Of a DNA stretch of 64,000 bases, positions 9,474 through 18,411 are shown piece after piece (position 1 is the stretch's first letter; every line of letters starts with the position of its first letter). The stretch lies in contig NZ_CP039740.1 of the NCBI RefSeq assembly GCF_005153485.1, positions 2,049,001 through 2,113,000 of the forward strand. The letters are read 5' to 3'. Source of the DNA: Pseudolabrys sp. FHR47. GTDB taxonomy: Bacteria > Pseudomonadota > Alphaproteobacteria > Rhizobiales > Xanthobacteraceae. Below the pieces are notes generated by a model. That model was not told the origin of the DNA. It saw only the letters and a program-made list of their open reading frames with translations, and made no database searches. Position numbers and translations under genes: made by a program.

Positions 9474-10289
9474 ATGCAAGCCGTTGAAGCCAAAGGCTTC
9501 AAGATCCCGATCATTGGACTGGGCACCTGGGAACTGCGCGGCCGCGAATGCGCGCGCCTCGTCGAGCAGGCGATCCACCTCGGCTATCGCCACATCGACA
9601 CGGCGCAGATGTACGCCAACGAGGCCGAAGTTGGGGAGGGCGTGCGCAAATCGGGCAAGCGCTCAGAGGTGATGGTGACGACCAAGGTCGCGCATACCAG
9701 CATGGCGCCGCAGGATGTCGAGCGCTCGGTGAAGGAAAGCCTGCGCAAGCTGCATATCGACGAGATCGATCTTCTCATCATTCACTGGCCGAACGATCGC
9801 GTTCCGCTGGCCGAGACCCTCGGTGCGATGGCGAAGATGAAACAGGCGGGTTACGTGAAGCAACTCGGCGTATCCAACTTCACCGTGAAGCTGCTGGACG
9901 AAGCCGTGAAGGCGACCGACGAGCCGCTGGTGTGCAATCAGATCGAGTATCATCCCTTCCTCGACCAGACCAAGGTCGTGGCCGCCACCCGTTCGCACAG
10001 CATGGCGGTGGTCGCCTACAGCCCGATTGCGCGCGGCTCGGCGTCCGGCCATGCAGTGCTTGAGCGCGTCGGGCGCGCGCACGGCAAGTCGGCGGCGCAG
10101 GTGTCACTGCGCTGGTTGATCCAGCAGGGCATCGTCGTCATCCCGCGGACCAGCAAGCGCGAAAGGCTTGAAGAGAACTTCGCCATTTTCGACTTTGCGC
10201 TGTCGCCGGCCGAAATGGCCGAGATCGCGGCGCTGTCGGTGACGCAGAAGCGGATCGTCAACCTCGCCTGGTCGCCGGAGTGGGATTGA
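9474..10289 (+). CDS. Aldo/keto reductase (AKR, diketogluconate reductase-like)
   Basis: The 271-residue TIM-barrel oxidoreductase has the full AKR tetrad: Asp42 and Tyr47 in HIDTAQMY, Lys71 in TTKV, and His104 in IIHWP. The NADPH-binding end contains VIPRTSKRERLEEN. It most resembles 2,5-diketo-D-gluconate reductases (DkgA/B), but substrates in this family cannot be predicted. GAGGGGAGG lies about 6 bases before ATG. The 295 bases upstream contain the Irr box and promoter region of the divergent iron operon and no other gene. Confidence 0.9.
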   Translation: MQAVEAKGFKIPIIGLGTWELRGRECARLVEQAIHLGYRHIDTAQMYANEAEVGEGVRKSGKRSEVMVTTKVAHTSMAPQDVERSVKESLRKLHIDEIDLLIIHWPNDRVPLAETLGAMAKMKQAGYVKQLGVSNFTVKLLDEAVKATDEPLVCNQIEYHPFLDQTKVVAATRSHSMAVVAYSPIARGSASGHAVLERVGRAHGKSAAQVSLRWLIQQGIVVIPRTSKRERLEENFAIFDFALSPAEMAEIAALSVTQKRIVNLAWSPEWD

Positions 10290-10335
10290 ACCGGCTGTGC
10301 GAATGTGAGAAGGCGCAATTATGCGTATTGCTGTC

Positions 10336-10404
10336 ATGGTCCGCGCACGCGGACCATCCAGCCCTTGGTTTTCAAGCGCTGGATCGCCCGCCTTCGCGGG
10401 CGAT
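10336..10404. repeat. Two-hairpin intergenic palindrome (REP-like unit 1)
   Basis: There are two perfect hairpins, ATGGTCCGC/GCGGACCAT (10336-10356) and ATCGCCCGC/GCGGGCGAT (10383-10404). The layout matches units at 26881, 34962, 35557 and 46523. It fills the gap between the reductase and queC. Confidence 0.65.
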
Positions 10405-10425
10405 GACGTCTGAGGAATCTAGCTT

Positions 10426-11151
10426 ATGACCATCGCCAATGATGCCGCGCTCGTCCTGTTCTCGGGCGGGCAGGATTCGACGACATGCCTCGGCTGGGCG
10501 CTCGATCGCTTCGCGCGGGTCGAGACTGTCGGCTTTCGTTACGGCCAGCGTCATGCCGTCGAACTGGAGGTGCGGCCGCGGCTGCGCGAACTGATCGCCG
10601 CGCTCAAGCCCGAATGGCAGCAGCGGCTGGGCGAGGACCATATGGTGACGCTCGACGCGCTGGCGGCGATCTCCGATACTGCGCTGACCCGCGAGACCGC
10701 CATCGCCTTTGCCGACAGCGGGCTGCCCAACACCTTCGTGCCAGCGCGCAATCTGATCTTCCTCACCTTCGCCGCTGCGCTTGCCTACCGGCGCGGCGCC
10801 CGTCACATCGTCGCCGGCATGTGCGAGACCGATTATTCGGGCTATCCCGATTGCCGGGATGACACGATCAAGGCCATGCAGGTCGCGCTCAGCCTCGGGC
10901 TCGACCGGAAAGTGACCATCCATACCCCGCTGATGTGGGTCGATAAGGCAGGAACTTTCGCCATGGCCCGCAATTTGGCCCGCGATATCGCGGGGCGGGC
11001 ATTCCTCGACCTTATTGTCGAACATACCCACACCTGCTACTTGGGCGACCGCTCGCACCGCCACGCTTGGGGGTATGGCTGCGGCACGTGCCCGGCCTGC
11101 GACCTGCGCCGGCAGGGCTACGATAAATTCCTCGCCGATAATCCGAATTGA
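10426..11151 (+). CDS. queC: 7-cyano-7-deazaguanine synthase QueC
   Basis: The 241-residue PP-loop ATPase carries [10 protein letters not shown] (ATP loop, residues 12-21). A C-terminal zinc site is formed by the cysteines in HTCYLG and [11 protein letters not shown]. The motif [14 protein letters not shown] is characteristic of QueC. Known reaction: 7-carboxy-7-deazaguanine plus ammonia plus ATP gives preQ0, the precursor of queuosine in tRNA. The next gene encodes a probable queuosine-precursor transporter 13 bases downstream, supporting the assignment. Confidence 0.95.
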   Translation: MTIANDAALVLFSGGQDSTTCLGWALDRFARVETVGFRYGQRHAVELEVRPRLRELIAALKPEWQQRLGEDHMVTLDALAAISDTALTRETAIAFADSGLPNTFVPARNLIFLTFAAALAYRRGARHIVAGMCETDYSGYPDCRDDTIKAMQVALSLGLDRKVTIHTPLMWVDKAGTFAMARNLARDIAGRAFLDLIVEHTHTCYLGDRSHRHAWGYGCGTCPACDLRRQGYDKFLADNPN

Positions 11152-11164
11152 AACAGTCCTCGCA

Positions 11165-11728
11165 ATGACCATCGAAATACGCAAGAACGTCGAAGGCGCG
11201 ATCTTCCTCGTGCTGTTCTGTCTCACGATTCCGGCCGCCAACTGGATGATCGGAAACGTCGGCACGGTATGCCCCGCCAACAGCCCGTGCCTGATCCCGG
11301 TGGCGCCGAATCTCATGGCGCCCTCAGGCGTGCTGATGATCGGCGCGGCGCTGGTGCTGCGCGATCTGGTGCAGCGCCGCCTTGGCGTCGAATTCGGTAT
11401 CGGCGCGATCATTGCCGGGGCAGGGATTTCGGCGGCGATCGCGCCGCCGGCGCTGGTGGTGGCTTCGACCGCCGCCTTCCTGCTGTCCGAGCTGGCCGAT
11501 TTCGCCGTCTATACGCCGCTGGCGCGTCGCCGGCTGGTGATGGCCGTGGTTGCCTCCGGCCTGGTCGGACTGGTGATCGACTCCATCGTATTCCTCTGGC
11601 TGGCCTTCGGCTCGCTGGAATTCCTGGCGGGGCAGGTGGTCGGCAAGAGCTGGATGGTGCTGTTCGCGATCCCGTTGGTGGCCTATCTTCGCCGCCGTGA
11701 CGCGCGGCTTGGCCTCGCCTCCGTTTGA
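11165..11728 (+). CDS. VUT-family transporter, probable queuosine-precursor uptake
   Basis: The 187-residue protein has about six membrane segments. It shows the VUT/YhhQ features VLRDLVQRRLG after the first helices, ELADFAVYTPL, and DSIVFLWLAF near the C-terminus. Members of this family import preQ0/preQ1 or queuine. The position directly behind queC points to the same pathway and suggests salvage alongside synthesis. The start is taken at ATG 11165, just after the queC stop; the frame stays open further upstream, but that part lies inside queC. Confidence 0.8.
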   Translation: MTIEIRKNVEGAIFLVLFCLTIPAANWMIGNVGTVCPANSPCLIPVAPNLMAPSGVLMIGAALVLRDLVQRRLGVEFGIGAIIAGAGISAAIAPPALVVASTAAFLLSELADFAVYTPLARRRLVMAVVASGLVGLVIDSIVFLWLAFGSLEFLAGQVVGKSWMVLFAIPLVAYLRRRDARLGLASV

Positions 11729-11746
11729 AACTTTAGCGAGATATCC

Positions 11747-12496
11747 ATGACCACGCCCGTGCAGCCCATGACCATGACATCGCCCGCGACCGCAACGGTG
11801 AGCGCGGCGACCCTCGATTTGCTGCGCACGGTCACGACCGGCACCGTCACAACGATGCTGCTGAAGAAGGGCATTCGCCATGCCTGGATGAAGGGCGCGA
11901 TGCCGTTCGGCCATACCGGCAAGCGCATCGTCGGCCCGGCCTTCACCTTGCGCTTCGTGCCGGTGCGCGAGGATCTCGCTACGCCGGCGAGTTGGCTCAA
12001 CCCGATCTCGACGCGCTCGGCCATCGAGGCCATGCCGGAAGGCTGCATTTGCATCGCCGACGCCATGGGTGTGACCGGCGCCGGCATCTTTGGCGACATC
12101 CTCTGCATGCGCATGGTCAAGCGCAAGGTCGCGGCGCTCATCACCGACGGCGTCATGCGCGACCGGCACGGCGTGCTCGGCACCGGCTTGCCGGTGTGGT
12201 GTCAGGGCGTCGCGGCGCCGGCTTCCGTCAACCAGTTGACCTTCGTCGGCTGGAACGAGCCGATCGGCTGCGGCGGCGCGGCGATCTTCCCGGACGACAT
12301 CATTGTCGCCGATGACGACGGCGCGGTGGTGGTCCCGCGGGACCTGGTCGAATTCGTCGCGCATGAAGGCGCCGAGCACGAGCTGATGGAAAGCTGGCTC
12401 GTGCAGGAAGTGGAGAAAGGCGAGAAGCTGCCCGGCCTCTATCCGCCGAACGAAGAGAACAAAAAGCGCTACGAGGATTGGAAGAAGTCCCGGTAA
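11747..12496 (+). CDS. RraA-like protein (RraA / HMG aldolase superfamily)
   Basis: The 249-residue protein has the family signature GDI, about 15 residues, then ITDGVMRD, which forms the divalent-metal and oxaloacetate-type binding site in 4-hydroxy-4-methyl-2-oxoglutarate aldolases and RraA proteins. ADAMGVTGAGIFGD gives the glycine-rich loop. It is longer than E. coli RraA (about 160 residues), with extra N- and C-terminal parts, and fits the proteobacterial branch annotated as ribonuclease activity regulator. Aldolase, decarboxylase or RNase E regulator cannot be separated by sequence. Nineteen bases separate it from the transporter gene. Confidence 0.8.
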   Translation: MTTPVQPMTMTSPATATVSAATLDLLRTVTTGTVTTMLLKKGIRHAWMKGAMPFGHTGKRIVGPAFTLRFVPVREDLATPASWLNPISTRSAIEAMPEGCICIADAMGVTGAGIFGDILCMRMVKRKVAALITDGVMRDRHGVLGTGLPVWCQGVAAPASVNQLTFVGWNEPIGCGGAAIFPDDIIVADDDGAVVVPRDLVEFVAHEGAEHELMESWLVQEVEKGEKLPGLYPPNEENKKRYEDWKKSR

Positions 12497-12588
12497 GAAG
12501 GGCGCTCGGGACGCGACGATGTGCACCAAGGCGCGGCGCGTGCCCGGTGTGATACGGTAACGGCCGGAAAGGGTACCCGCCGGCCGTC

Positions 12589-13392
12589 ATGTTCTTCATC
12601 CTTTCAAAAACCGTCACGGTTCTGCTGCAGCCGTCGAACCTGATCCTGCTGATCGGGATCGCCGGGCTGGCGCTGATGCTGATGGGTTGGCGACGCGGTG
12701 GTACCCGGCTCGTCGTGACCAGCGTCGTCCTGCTGTTCATTGCCGGTCTGTTGCCGTTGGGGCCATACCTGACCCATGCGCTCGAGCGCCGCTTTCCGCC
12801 CTGGGAGCAGGACGGTGGCATGTCGCGTGGGGCACCGACCGGGATCGTCGTCCTAGGTGGTGTGATCTCGCCATTACTGTCGCGGCAGACCGGCCTGGTC
12901 TCCGTCAATGGCGATGCCGGCCGTGTCATTGCGCTGGCGCATCTGGCGCGCGCCTTTCCCAAGGCACGCATTATCTATTCCGGCGGCGATGCCAGCCTGT
13001 TCGGCAACAAGCGTCCCGAGACGGACTTTGTCGGTCCCTTGCTCGACGATTTCGGCCTGGCGCGCGCGCGCGTCGAACTGGAAACGCGCTCGCGCAATAC
13101 CGCCGAGAACGCCGTGTTCTCGAGGGAGATCGCGCAGCCAAAGCCGGGCGAGCGCTGGCTGCTGGTGACCTCGGCGCAGCATATGCCGCGCGCGGTCGGC
13201 GCCTTCCGTGCGGCCGGGTTTCCGGTCGAAGCCTACCCGGTCGCATTCCAGGTCGAGCGGCATCTGCGGCTGCGGCCCGGTTTCACCGTCGGCAATAATC
13301 TCGCGCGCTTCGATCGCGCGGCGAATGAATGGGTCGGCCTCATCGCCTATTGGGTGACGGGCCGCAGTTCGGCCTTGCTGCCGGCACCCTGA
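12589..13392 (+). CDS. YdcF/ElyC-family (DUF218) membrane protein
   Basis: Two N-terminal membrane segments (about residues 15-35 and 43-62) precede a DUF218 domain with IVVLGG near residue 86, SGGDAS, ETRSRNTAENA and VTSAQHMPRA, the conserved acidic, asparagine and histidine motifs. ElyC and SanA of E. coli, in the same family, affect envelope integrity and peptidoglycan precursor use. A periplasm-facing role in envelope upkeep is inferred. There is no strong operon link; 92 bases precede it. Confidence 0.85.
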   Translation: MFFILSKTVTVLLQPSNLILLIGIAGLALMLMGWRRGGTRLVVTSVVLLFIAGLLPLGPYLTHALERRFPPWEQDGGMSRGAPTGIVVLGGVISPLLSRQTGLVSVNGDAGRVIALAHLARAFPKARIIYSGGDASLFGNKRPETDFVGPLLDDFGLARARVELETRSRNTAENAVFSREIAQPKPGERWLLVTSAQHMPRAVGAFRAAGFPVEAYPVAFQVERHLRLRPGFTVGNNLARFDRAANEWVGLIAYWVTGRSSALLPAP

Positions 13393-13547
13393 AACAGGCG
13401 TCGCGCGTCGCGAAGATTGTGATCGCTGCAACCCGCCGGTAACATTTCCTTCACTGGGCGATTCGTGCGCCCGAGTGCGCGTTGAGCGTTCTCGAGCACC
13501 ATCCGCGTGTTTCTTCCGCGTGATGCCTTCAACAGAGGGGGATCGCA

Positions 13548-13733
13548 ATGGCTGCCAAGAAAGCGTCTGGCATTCTTTCACCGTCGATGCGCGCGTCCGA
13601 CAGCGACGCGGCGGATTTCTATGACGACCTCGGCCTGAGCGCCCATTGGGGCGAGAAGATCATCACCGCGGTGGCCGCCACTTTGGGCATTACCATCGTC
13701 GCGGCGGTTGCGCTGTTGATGGGCATGTCCTAG
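13548..13733 (+). CDS. Small single-span membrane protein, unknown
   Basis: This is a 61-residue protein: a polar N-terminal half (with DSDAADFYDDLGLSAHW) and a C-terminal membrane helix (about residues 37-59). Its layout is like that of short accessory subunits such as aa3-oxidase subunit IV, but the typical motif of that family is not present, so no function is given. GAGGGGG lies about 6 bases before the ATG, supporting translation. Confidence 0.6.
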   Translation: MAAKKASGILSPSMRASDSDAADFYDDLGLSAHWGEKIITAVAATLGITIVAAVALLMGMS

Positions 13734-13766
13734 CCCCGACCACGCCCTCTGAGGTGCACCGGCTGA

Positions 13767-14465
13767 TCAGTCCGGTTTGCCGCCGTCCGCCTCGAAGGCG
13801 AGGCGCGAGATGGAGGCAAATTGCCGGCGCCACATCACGATCACCACGCCGATGGTGGTGAGCGCCAGTTCGATCGGGCCGAGAAACCAGCCAAGATAGC
13901 CCAGCGCGAAGAAGAAAGCGCGCTGGCCGCGGTTGAACTGCTTCCCGGCGTCCTCGCACAGCCGCGCGCCGCGATGCGCGAAGATGCGCGCCGCCTCGCT
14001 GTCTTTCTGCGTGTGCGGCGGCGCCGCGCCGACCATGATGGCGAGGTAGTTGAATAGCCGGTACGACCAGGCGAATTTGAAGAAGGCATAGACGAAGATC
14101 ACCGACAGTCCGACGATCTTGGCCTGCCACATCTCCGCCGTGTTCGGCACGGCGAAGGGCAGCATGCCCATGACATGCACGATCTCATCGGAAGCGCGCA
14201 GCAAGGTCAGCGCGCCGCCGATCGCGATCAGGCTGGTGGAGGCGAAGAACGCCGTGCCGTTCTGCAGCGCCGCGGTGACCTGAGAGTCGACGATGCGCAC
14301 CTCGCGCGCCAGCAATTCCTTCATCCACTGGTCGCGATAGACATGCATCAATGAATTGAGACTGCGCGCGCCATGCGCGGTCTTCTCGATCAGGATCGAA
14401 TAGCCGATCCAGGCGGCGAGGAAGAGGGCGAGCGCAAGTGCATCCGGCAGGCTCAGTGACAGCAT
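13767..14465 (-). CDS. DUF599 family membrane protein
   Basis: The protein is about 232 residues with four membrane segments. After the first helix come HGARSLNSLMHVYRDQWMKE, then QNGTAFFASTSLIAIGGAL and RLFNYLAIMVGAAP, all typical of DUF599, a proteobacterial inner-membrane family without known function. Start ATG 14465 has AAGGGG about 10 bases before it; GTG 14495 would add ten residues. It converges with the small membrane protein at 13548. Confidence 0.85.
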   Translation of the reverse strand: MLSLSLPDALALALFLAAWIGYSILIEKTAHGARSLNSLMHVYRDQWMKELLAREVRIVDSQVTAALQNGTAFFASTSLIAIGGALTLLRASDEIVHVMGMLPFAVPNTAEMWQAKIVGLSVIFVYAFFKFAWSYRLFNYLAIMVGAAPPHTQKDSEAARIFAHRGARLCEDAGKQFNRGQRAFFFALGYLGWFLGPIELALTTIGVVIVMWRRQFASISRLAFEADGGKPD

Positions 14466-14573
14466 GGCGGTCCGACCCCTTGGCGCGGGCGGCACGCTTG
14501 TCGCGATGCCGCCGTTCCGTTACACCGCCATTCTAAGGGCCGGGCGTAGCGGCCGAACAGGGAAATCCGGACG

Positions 14574-14981
14574 ATGCCGCAGAATATCACCATCGGTTAC
14601 AAGGAGCTGTGCGAGGCCGCCGAGCGTGAGATCGAGACTCTCGACACCGCCGAGGCGATCAAGCTTGCCGGCCGCGACGACGTCGTCTTCGTCGATATCC
14701 GTGACATCCGCGAACTGCAGCGCGACGGCAAGATGCCAGGCGCCTTCCACTGTCCGCGCGGCATGCTCGAGTTCTGGATCGACCCCAACGGCTCGTACTA
14801 CAAACCGGTGTTCGGCCAGGACAAGAAATTCGTGTTCTTCTGCGCCGGCGGCATGCGCTCGGCCCTGGCCGCGCAGACCGCGCACCGTATGGGTCTGAAA
14901 CCCGTTGCCCATATCCGCGGCGGCTTCGGCGCCTGGAAGAAGCAGGGCGGCCCGACCGAGGCGCCGGAAGCAAAGGATTAA
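14574..14981 (+). CDS. Rhodanese-domain protein
   Basis: The protein is a single rhodanese domain of 135 residues. VFVDIRDIRELQRDG is the first conserved part and FFCAGGMRSALAAQ the active-site loop, with Cys near residue 89 as the persulfide carrier; HIRGGFGAWKKQGG closes the domain. No signal peptide, so cytoplasmic sulfurtransfer is inferred. It precedes two glutathione S-transferase genes by about 100 bases, a setting that suggests thiol chemistry without proving a shared pathway. Confidence 0.9.
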   Translation: MPQNITIGYKELCEAAEREIETLDTAEAIKLAGRDDVVFVDIRDIRELQRDGKMPGAFHCPRGMLEFWIDPNGSYYKPVFGQDKKFVFFCAGGMRSALAAQTAHRMGLKPVAHIRGGFGAWKKQGGPTEAPEAKD

Positions 14982-15081
14982 AGGCGGGCGGACCGATCAA
15001 CGGCGCTGCTGGCGGCCATCGCCAAAATTCATTTGCCGCGATGGCGCTGCTTCCGCACCATACTGTGAATCCGAGGGGCAA

Positions 15082-15795
15082 ATGGCGCTGACGCTGATTA
15101 TCGGCAACAAGAACTATTCGAGCTGGTCGCTGCGGCCGTGGATCGCCATGAAGGCGGCCGGCATTGACTTCGATGAAGAGCTCATTCCGTTCGAGACCGA
15201 GGACTTCAAGACGATTGTTCCAGCGGTGTCCGGTACGGGCAAGGTGCCAGTGCTGGTCGATGGCGATATCCGGATCTGGGAATCGCTCGCCATCCTCGAA
15301 TATCTTGCCGAGAAGTTTCCCGATTTCGCGCTGTGGCCGAAGGACGCCGCGGCGCGTGCCCACGCCCGTGTCGTCGCCAACGAAATGCATGCCGGCTTCC
15401 AGGAATTGCGCAATCACCTGCCGGTCAACTTCGCCCGCCGCGTCATGAAGCGCGATCTACCGCCGCCGGTTGTCGACAATGTCCGCCGCATTGAGGCCCT
15501 GTGGGCCGACTGCCGGGCACGCTTCGGGCAGGGCGGTCCGTTTTTGTTCGGCGCGCGCTACACCAATGCCGACGCCATGTACGCGCCTGTGGTGTCGCGC
15601 TTCCACACTTATGCGGTCGATGTCACGCCGCGGACCCGCGCTTACATGGATGCGGTGATGGCGCTGCCGGCGTGGAAAGAATGGGAAGCAGCCGGCATTG
15701 CCGAGCCTTGGCTTTTTGCCGAGGACGAAGTCGATTGGCCGATGGTCCACCGCGTCGACAAGCCGTCATTTAACGCGCAACAAAGCGAGCCCTGA
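15082..15795 (+). CDS. Glutathione S-transferase, tandem copy 1
   Basis: The 237-residue protein has an N-terminal thioredoxin-like GST domain (NKNYSSWSLRPW with the probable catalytic serine; GKVPVLVDGD; WESLAILEYL) and an all-helical C-terminal domain with FGARYTNADAMYAPV. The start is ATG 15082 after GAGGGG; the frame is open upstream but without family similarity. Its paralogue begins four bases after its stop, and the two agree in most N-terminal residues, indicating a local duplication. Confidence 0.88.
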   Translation: MALTLIIGNKNYSSWSLRPWIAMKAAGIDFDEELIPFETEDFKTIVPAVSGTGKVPVLVDGDIRIWESLAILEYLAEKFPDFALWPKDAAARAHARVVANEMHAGFQELRNHLPVNFARRVMKRDLPPPVVDNVRRIEALWADCRARFGQGGPFLFGARYTNADAMYAPVVSRFHTYAVDVTPRTRAYMDAVMALPAWKEWEAAGIAEPWLFAEDEVDWPMVHRVDKPSFNAQQSEP

Positions 15796-15799
15796 CCTC

Positions 15800-16486
15800 A
15801 TGTCCCTTAAACTGGTGATCGGCAACAAGAACTATTCATCCTGGTCGCTGCGGCCGTGGATCGCGATGAAGGCGGCCGGCATCGCCTTCGAAGAAATCGT
15901 CATCCCGCTTTACGTGCCGGGCAGCGCCGAGGAGATTTTGAAATACTCGCCGGCCGGCAAGGTGCCGATTTTGCATGACGGCGATCTCAAGATTTGGGAT
16001 TCGCTGTCGATCCTTGAATACCTGGACGAAAAATTCCCGGATGCCGAACTGTGGCCGAAGGACGCTGCGGCGCGCGCGCTGGCGCGCTCGGTGTCGGCCG
16101 AGATGCATTCCGGCTTCCAGGCACTGCGCCAGCACTGCACGATGAATCTCTGGCTGCCGCCGAAGCCGCGGCCGATGCCGGATGAGGTCTATGCGAACAT
16201 GAAGCGCATCGAGACCGTCTGGGCCGAGTGCCGCGCGCAATACGGCAAGGGCGGTCCGTTCCTGTTCGGCGCGCGCTTCGGTAATGCCGATGCGATGTAT
16301 GCGCCGGTGGTGGCACGCTTTAACAATTACGGCCTGCCGGTTTCTGCCGCAACCAAAGAGTACATGGACGCCGTGATGGCGACCACAGCGTGGCGCGAAT
16401 GGTACGACGCCGCCATGAAGGAAACCTGGGTCATGCAGAACAACGAAGTCGATTGGCCGCTGGTGCGCGGCGTGAAAGTCGGGTGA
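15800..16486 (+). CDS. Glutathione S-transferase, tandem copy 2
   Basis: The 228-residue paralogue of the previous gene opens with the same NKNYSSWSLRPWIAMKAAGI stretch and has GKVPILHDGD and FGARFGNADAMYAPV. The two diverge in the substrate-binding helices (NLWLPPKPRPMP here), so different substrates are likely. The start is taken at ATG 15800, four bases after the stop of copy 1; translational coupling is probable. Confidence 0.88.
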   Translation: MSLKLVIGNKNYSSWSLRPWIAMKAAGIAFEEIVIPLYVPGSAEEILKYSPAGKVPILHDGDLKIWDSLSILEYLDEKFPDAELWPKDAAARALARSVSAEMHSGFQALRQHCTMNLWLPPKPRPMPDEVYANMKRIETVWAECRAQYGKGGPFLFGARFGNADAMYAPVVARFNNYGLPVSAATKEYMDAVMATTAWREWYDAAMKETWVMQNNEVDWPLVRGVKVG

Positions 16487-16510
16487 CGGTTCTCGAACGG
16501 GGCGGTCGCG

Positions 16511-17719
16511 TCAGTATTTGATCGACAGGCCTGTCTTGAAATCCCGCACGTCCTGTCCGATGCCCGGCAGGTCGCCCTGGCGATAGGTCGCTTTGATGGC
16601 GGCGTGCCCGGCCTCGTCGAGATTGTAGGCGAGGTTGGCCTGCCAATATCGCAGGTCCTTCTGCATGCCCGAGCCGGCGTTGCCCCAAAGCTGTCTGAAC
16701 TGTCCGCCGAATGTCAGGCGTCGCAGCGGCTCCGGTCCGTCGAGGAACCAGAAGCTCGCCTGCAGGATCGGTCCTGCGCGGAAGTAGTGATCGCCGTCGC
16801 TGATATTGGTGAGGGGCCCGGCCGCCGCGACCTTCTCGACCTCGAAATGTGCGATCGGGTCGAAACGAAAGCCGAGCGGCAGCGACGGGGAAATGCGGAA
16901 ACCGCTGCTGATGTGATGCACGTTGGACACCGGCTGCCATTCGAGTGAACCGCCCCAGACTTTCGTCTGGCCACGCGAGTCGGTGTTGTAGTAGCCGGCG
17001 ATACGGAAGAGTTGCCGGACTGTTTCGCCGGGCAGGGCAAATTCGGCGACCATGCGCGGCGACAGGTAGTCCACGTTCTTGTTTGGATTGGAGCGGTTGC
17101 GCTGCTGGTCGAATTCGATGCCGGGAGCCCATGTCACGCGATCGAATGGACCGGTTATGCCGGCGTCCTTGGGTTGGGGGAAAATGTCCTTGTACAGGTA
17201 GACCGCGCCGCTGAGGGCCGTTATCTGATTGTCATTCTCGATATCGCGCGTGTAGGAGAAGCTCGCGCCATCGGCCGATTTCTTGGCTGTCAGTAGTTGT
17301 TGAACCGATAGCACGGAACGGGCATCGCGCACGATCAGCGGCGGTGTGCCGTCTTGCGTCTTGATCTCGAAGCCGCTGTCGATGTCGTTGGTCGCGACAT
17401 TGGGCGTCGTTGTGTGGCCCTTCGTTTGTTGTTTGATCCTCTGAATGTCCCTGAGCTTCAATGACGCTTCGAACTCAAGCTTGTTTTTGTAGTCGAGCCG
17501 CTCTTTGTCGGTCATCTCCGGCCGGCAACCCTTTGTATTCTCCGCTAGAACGCTGTCCGAGAGCAGCCGGGCGAGCGCCCATTCGTTCTTCTCCGGTATG
17601 TATTGCTTCCCTGTCGCAGGGTCGGTGATGCTGCAGCGTTGTGTGATTTCGGCCTCTGTGACGGCTAGCGCTGGCTGACAAAGAACAAGAACCGCGACTG
17701 CAGTGCACGAAAAACGCAT
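16511..17719 (-). CDS. Secreted protein, possible outer-membrane beta-barrel
   Basis: The protein has 402 residues with a signal peptide (cleavage near ALA, about residue 19). After a charged N-terminal part (about 25-115) the rest is rich in short alternating strands and aromatic residues, and the chain ends in SIKY, an aromatic C-terminus common in outer-membrane barrels. I recognise no family. Its 3' end lies 24 bases from the stop of the convergent GST gene. Confidence 0.6.
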   Translation of the reverse strand: MRFSCTAVAVLVLCQPALAVTEAEITQRCSITDPATGKQYIPEKNEWALARLLSDSVLAENTKGCRPEMTDKERLDYKNKLEFEASLKLRDIQRIKQQTKGHTTTPNVATNDIDSGFEIKTQDGTPPLIVRDARSVLSVQQLLTAKKSADGASFSYTRDIENDNQITALSGAVYLYKDIFPQPKDAGITGPFDRVTWAPGIEFDQQRNRSNPNKNVDYLSPRMVAEFALPGETVRQLFRIAGYYNTDSRGQTKVWGGSLEWQPVSNVHHISSGFRISPSLPLGFRFDPIAHFEVEKVAAAGPLTNISDGDHYFRAGPILQASFWFLDGPEPLRRLTFGGQFRQLWGNAGSGMQKDLRYWQANLAYNLDEAGHAAIKATYRQGDLPGIGQDVRDFKTGLSIKY

Positions 17720-17765
17720 GACACAACCCCCAACCGTTGCGGACCTAATCGCCTTGTTTGAATTG

Positions 17766-18230
17766 CTATTCGTAAGCTGCGACCACGACGTAGCAGACGT
17801 CCTGAACCTTGGCGCATTTCTTCAGCGCGGGGCGGCTAAGAGCTTTGGGAATTTTCATGCCTGCGGATAGGAAGCAAGGCGGTAAATCGTCGGCCAACTG
17901 GATGAAGTTGTTGTCATCCCAATTGAAGCGCGTCCGAAGATTGGTGTTGTAAAGGATGGTCGGGTCGTTGACCAATTTGGCAATACAGGCGCGGGTCTGC
18001 TCGCAAATCCGCAGCTTCTGATCGACCGATAGTGTGAGAGCGAGCGTCGCGGTGGCAGCGAACGTCGTGACGCCTCGTTTGCGCCGGACGATGGCCTTTG
18101 TCTTTTTGGCGCCGACTTTTTTCTTGCTGGTTTTCTTGCTGGCGCTCTTCTTGCGAGCCTTCGATTTGTTGCGAGCCTTCGATTTGGCCACCGTTTTAGG
18201 CGCGCTTTTACGCTTCGCTTTCTTTGCCAT
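17766..18230 (-). CDS. Lysine-rich, histone H1-like tail on a small cysteine-containing domain
   Basis: Residues 1-52 are almost only Lys, Ala, Arg and Ser (for example KSKARNKSKARKKSASKKT), as in bacterial H1-like nucleoid proteins. A short hydrophobic stretch (TFAATATLALTLS) follows, then an unrecognised domain of about 90 residues with five cysteines (RICEQTRAC, PPCF, KKCAKVQDVC). It could be a DNA- or polyphosphate-binding protein, or a membrane protein with a basic cytoplasmic tail and a disulfide-bonded outside. The gene behind it on the same strand (16511-17719) encodes a secreted protein. Confidence 0.55.
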   Translation of the reverse strand: MAKKAKRKSAPKTVAKSKARNKSKARKKSASKKTSKKKVGAKKTKAIVRRKRGVTTFAATATLALTLSVDQKLRICEQTRACIAKLVNDPTILYNTNLRTRFNWDDNNFIQLADDLPPCFLSAGMKIPKALSRPALKKCAKVQDVCYVVVAAYE

Positions 18231-18411
18231 GGCTCTACCCCCCGATGTCGCCCGACAGACAATGGTAATACCACAGGTTGTTTACCGTCAATCTGCAAAC
18301 CCGGCCGTTTCGACGCCGTTTCGGTAAAGAACCAATGTTCCATCTGTGCGTTGAAAGCCCATCGGGGAGGGGAATCCGCGTCGGGTTCCTTCCATCGATG
18401 GGACTGGACGC

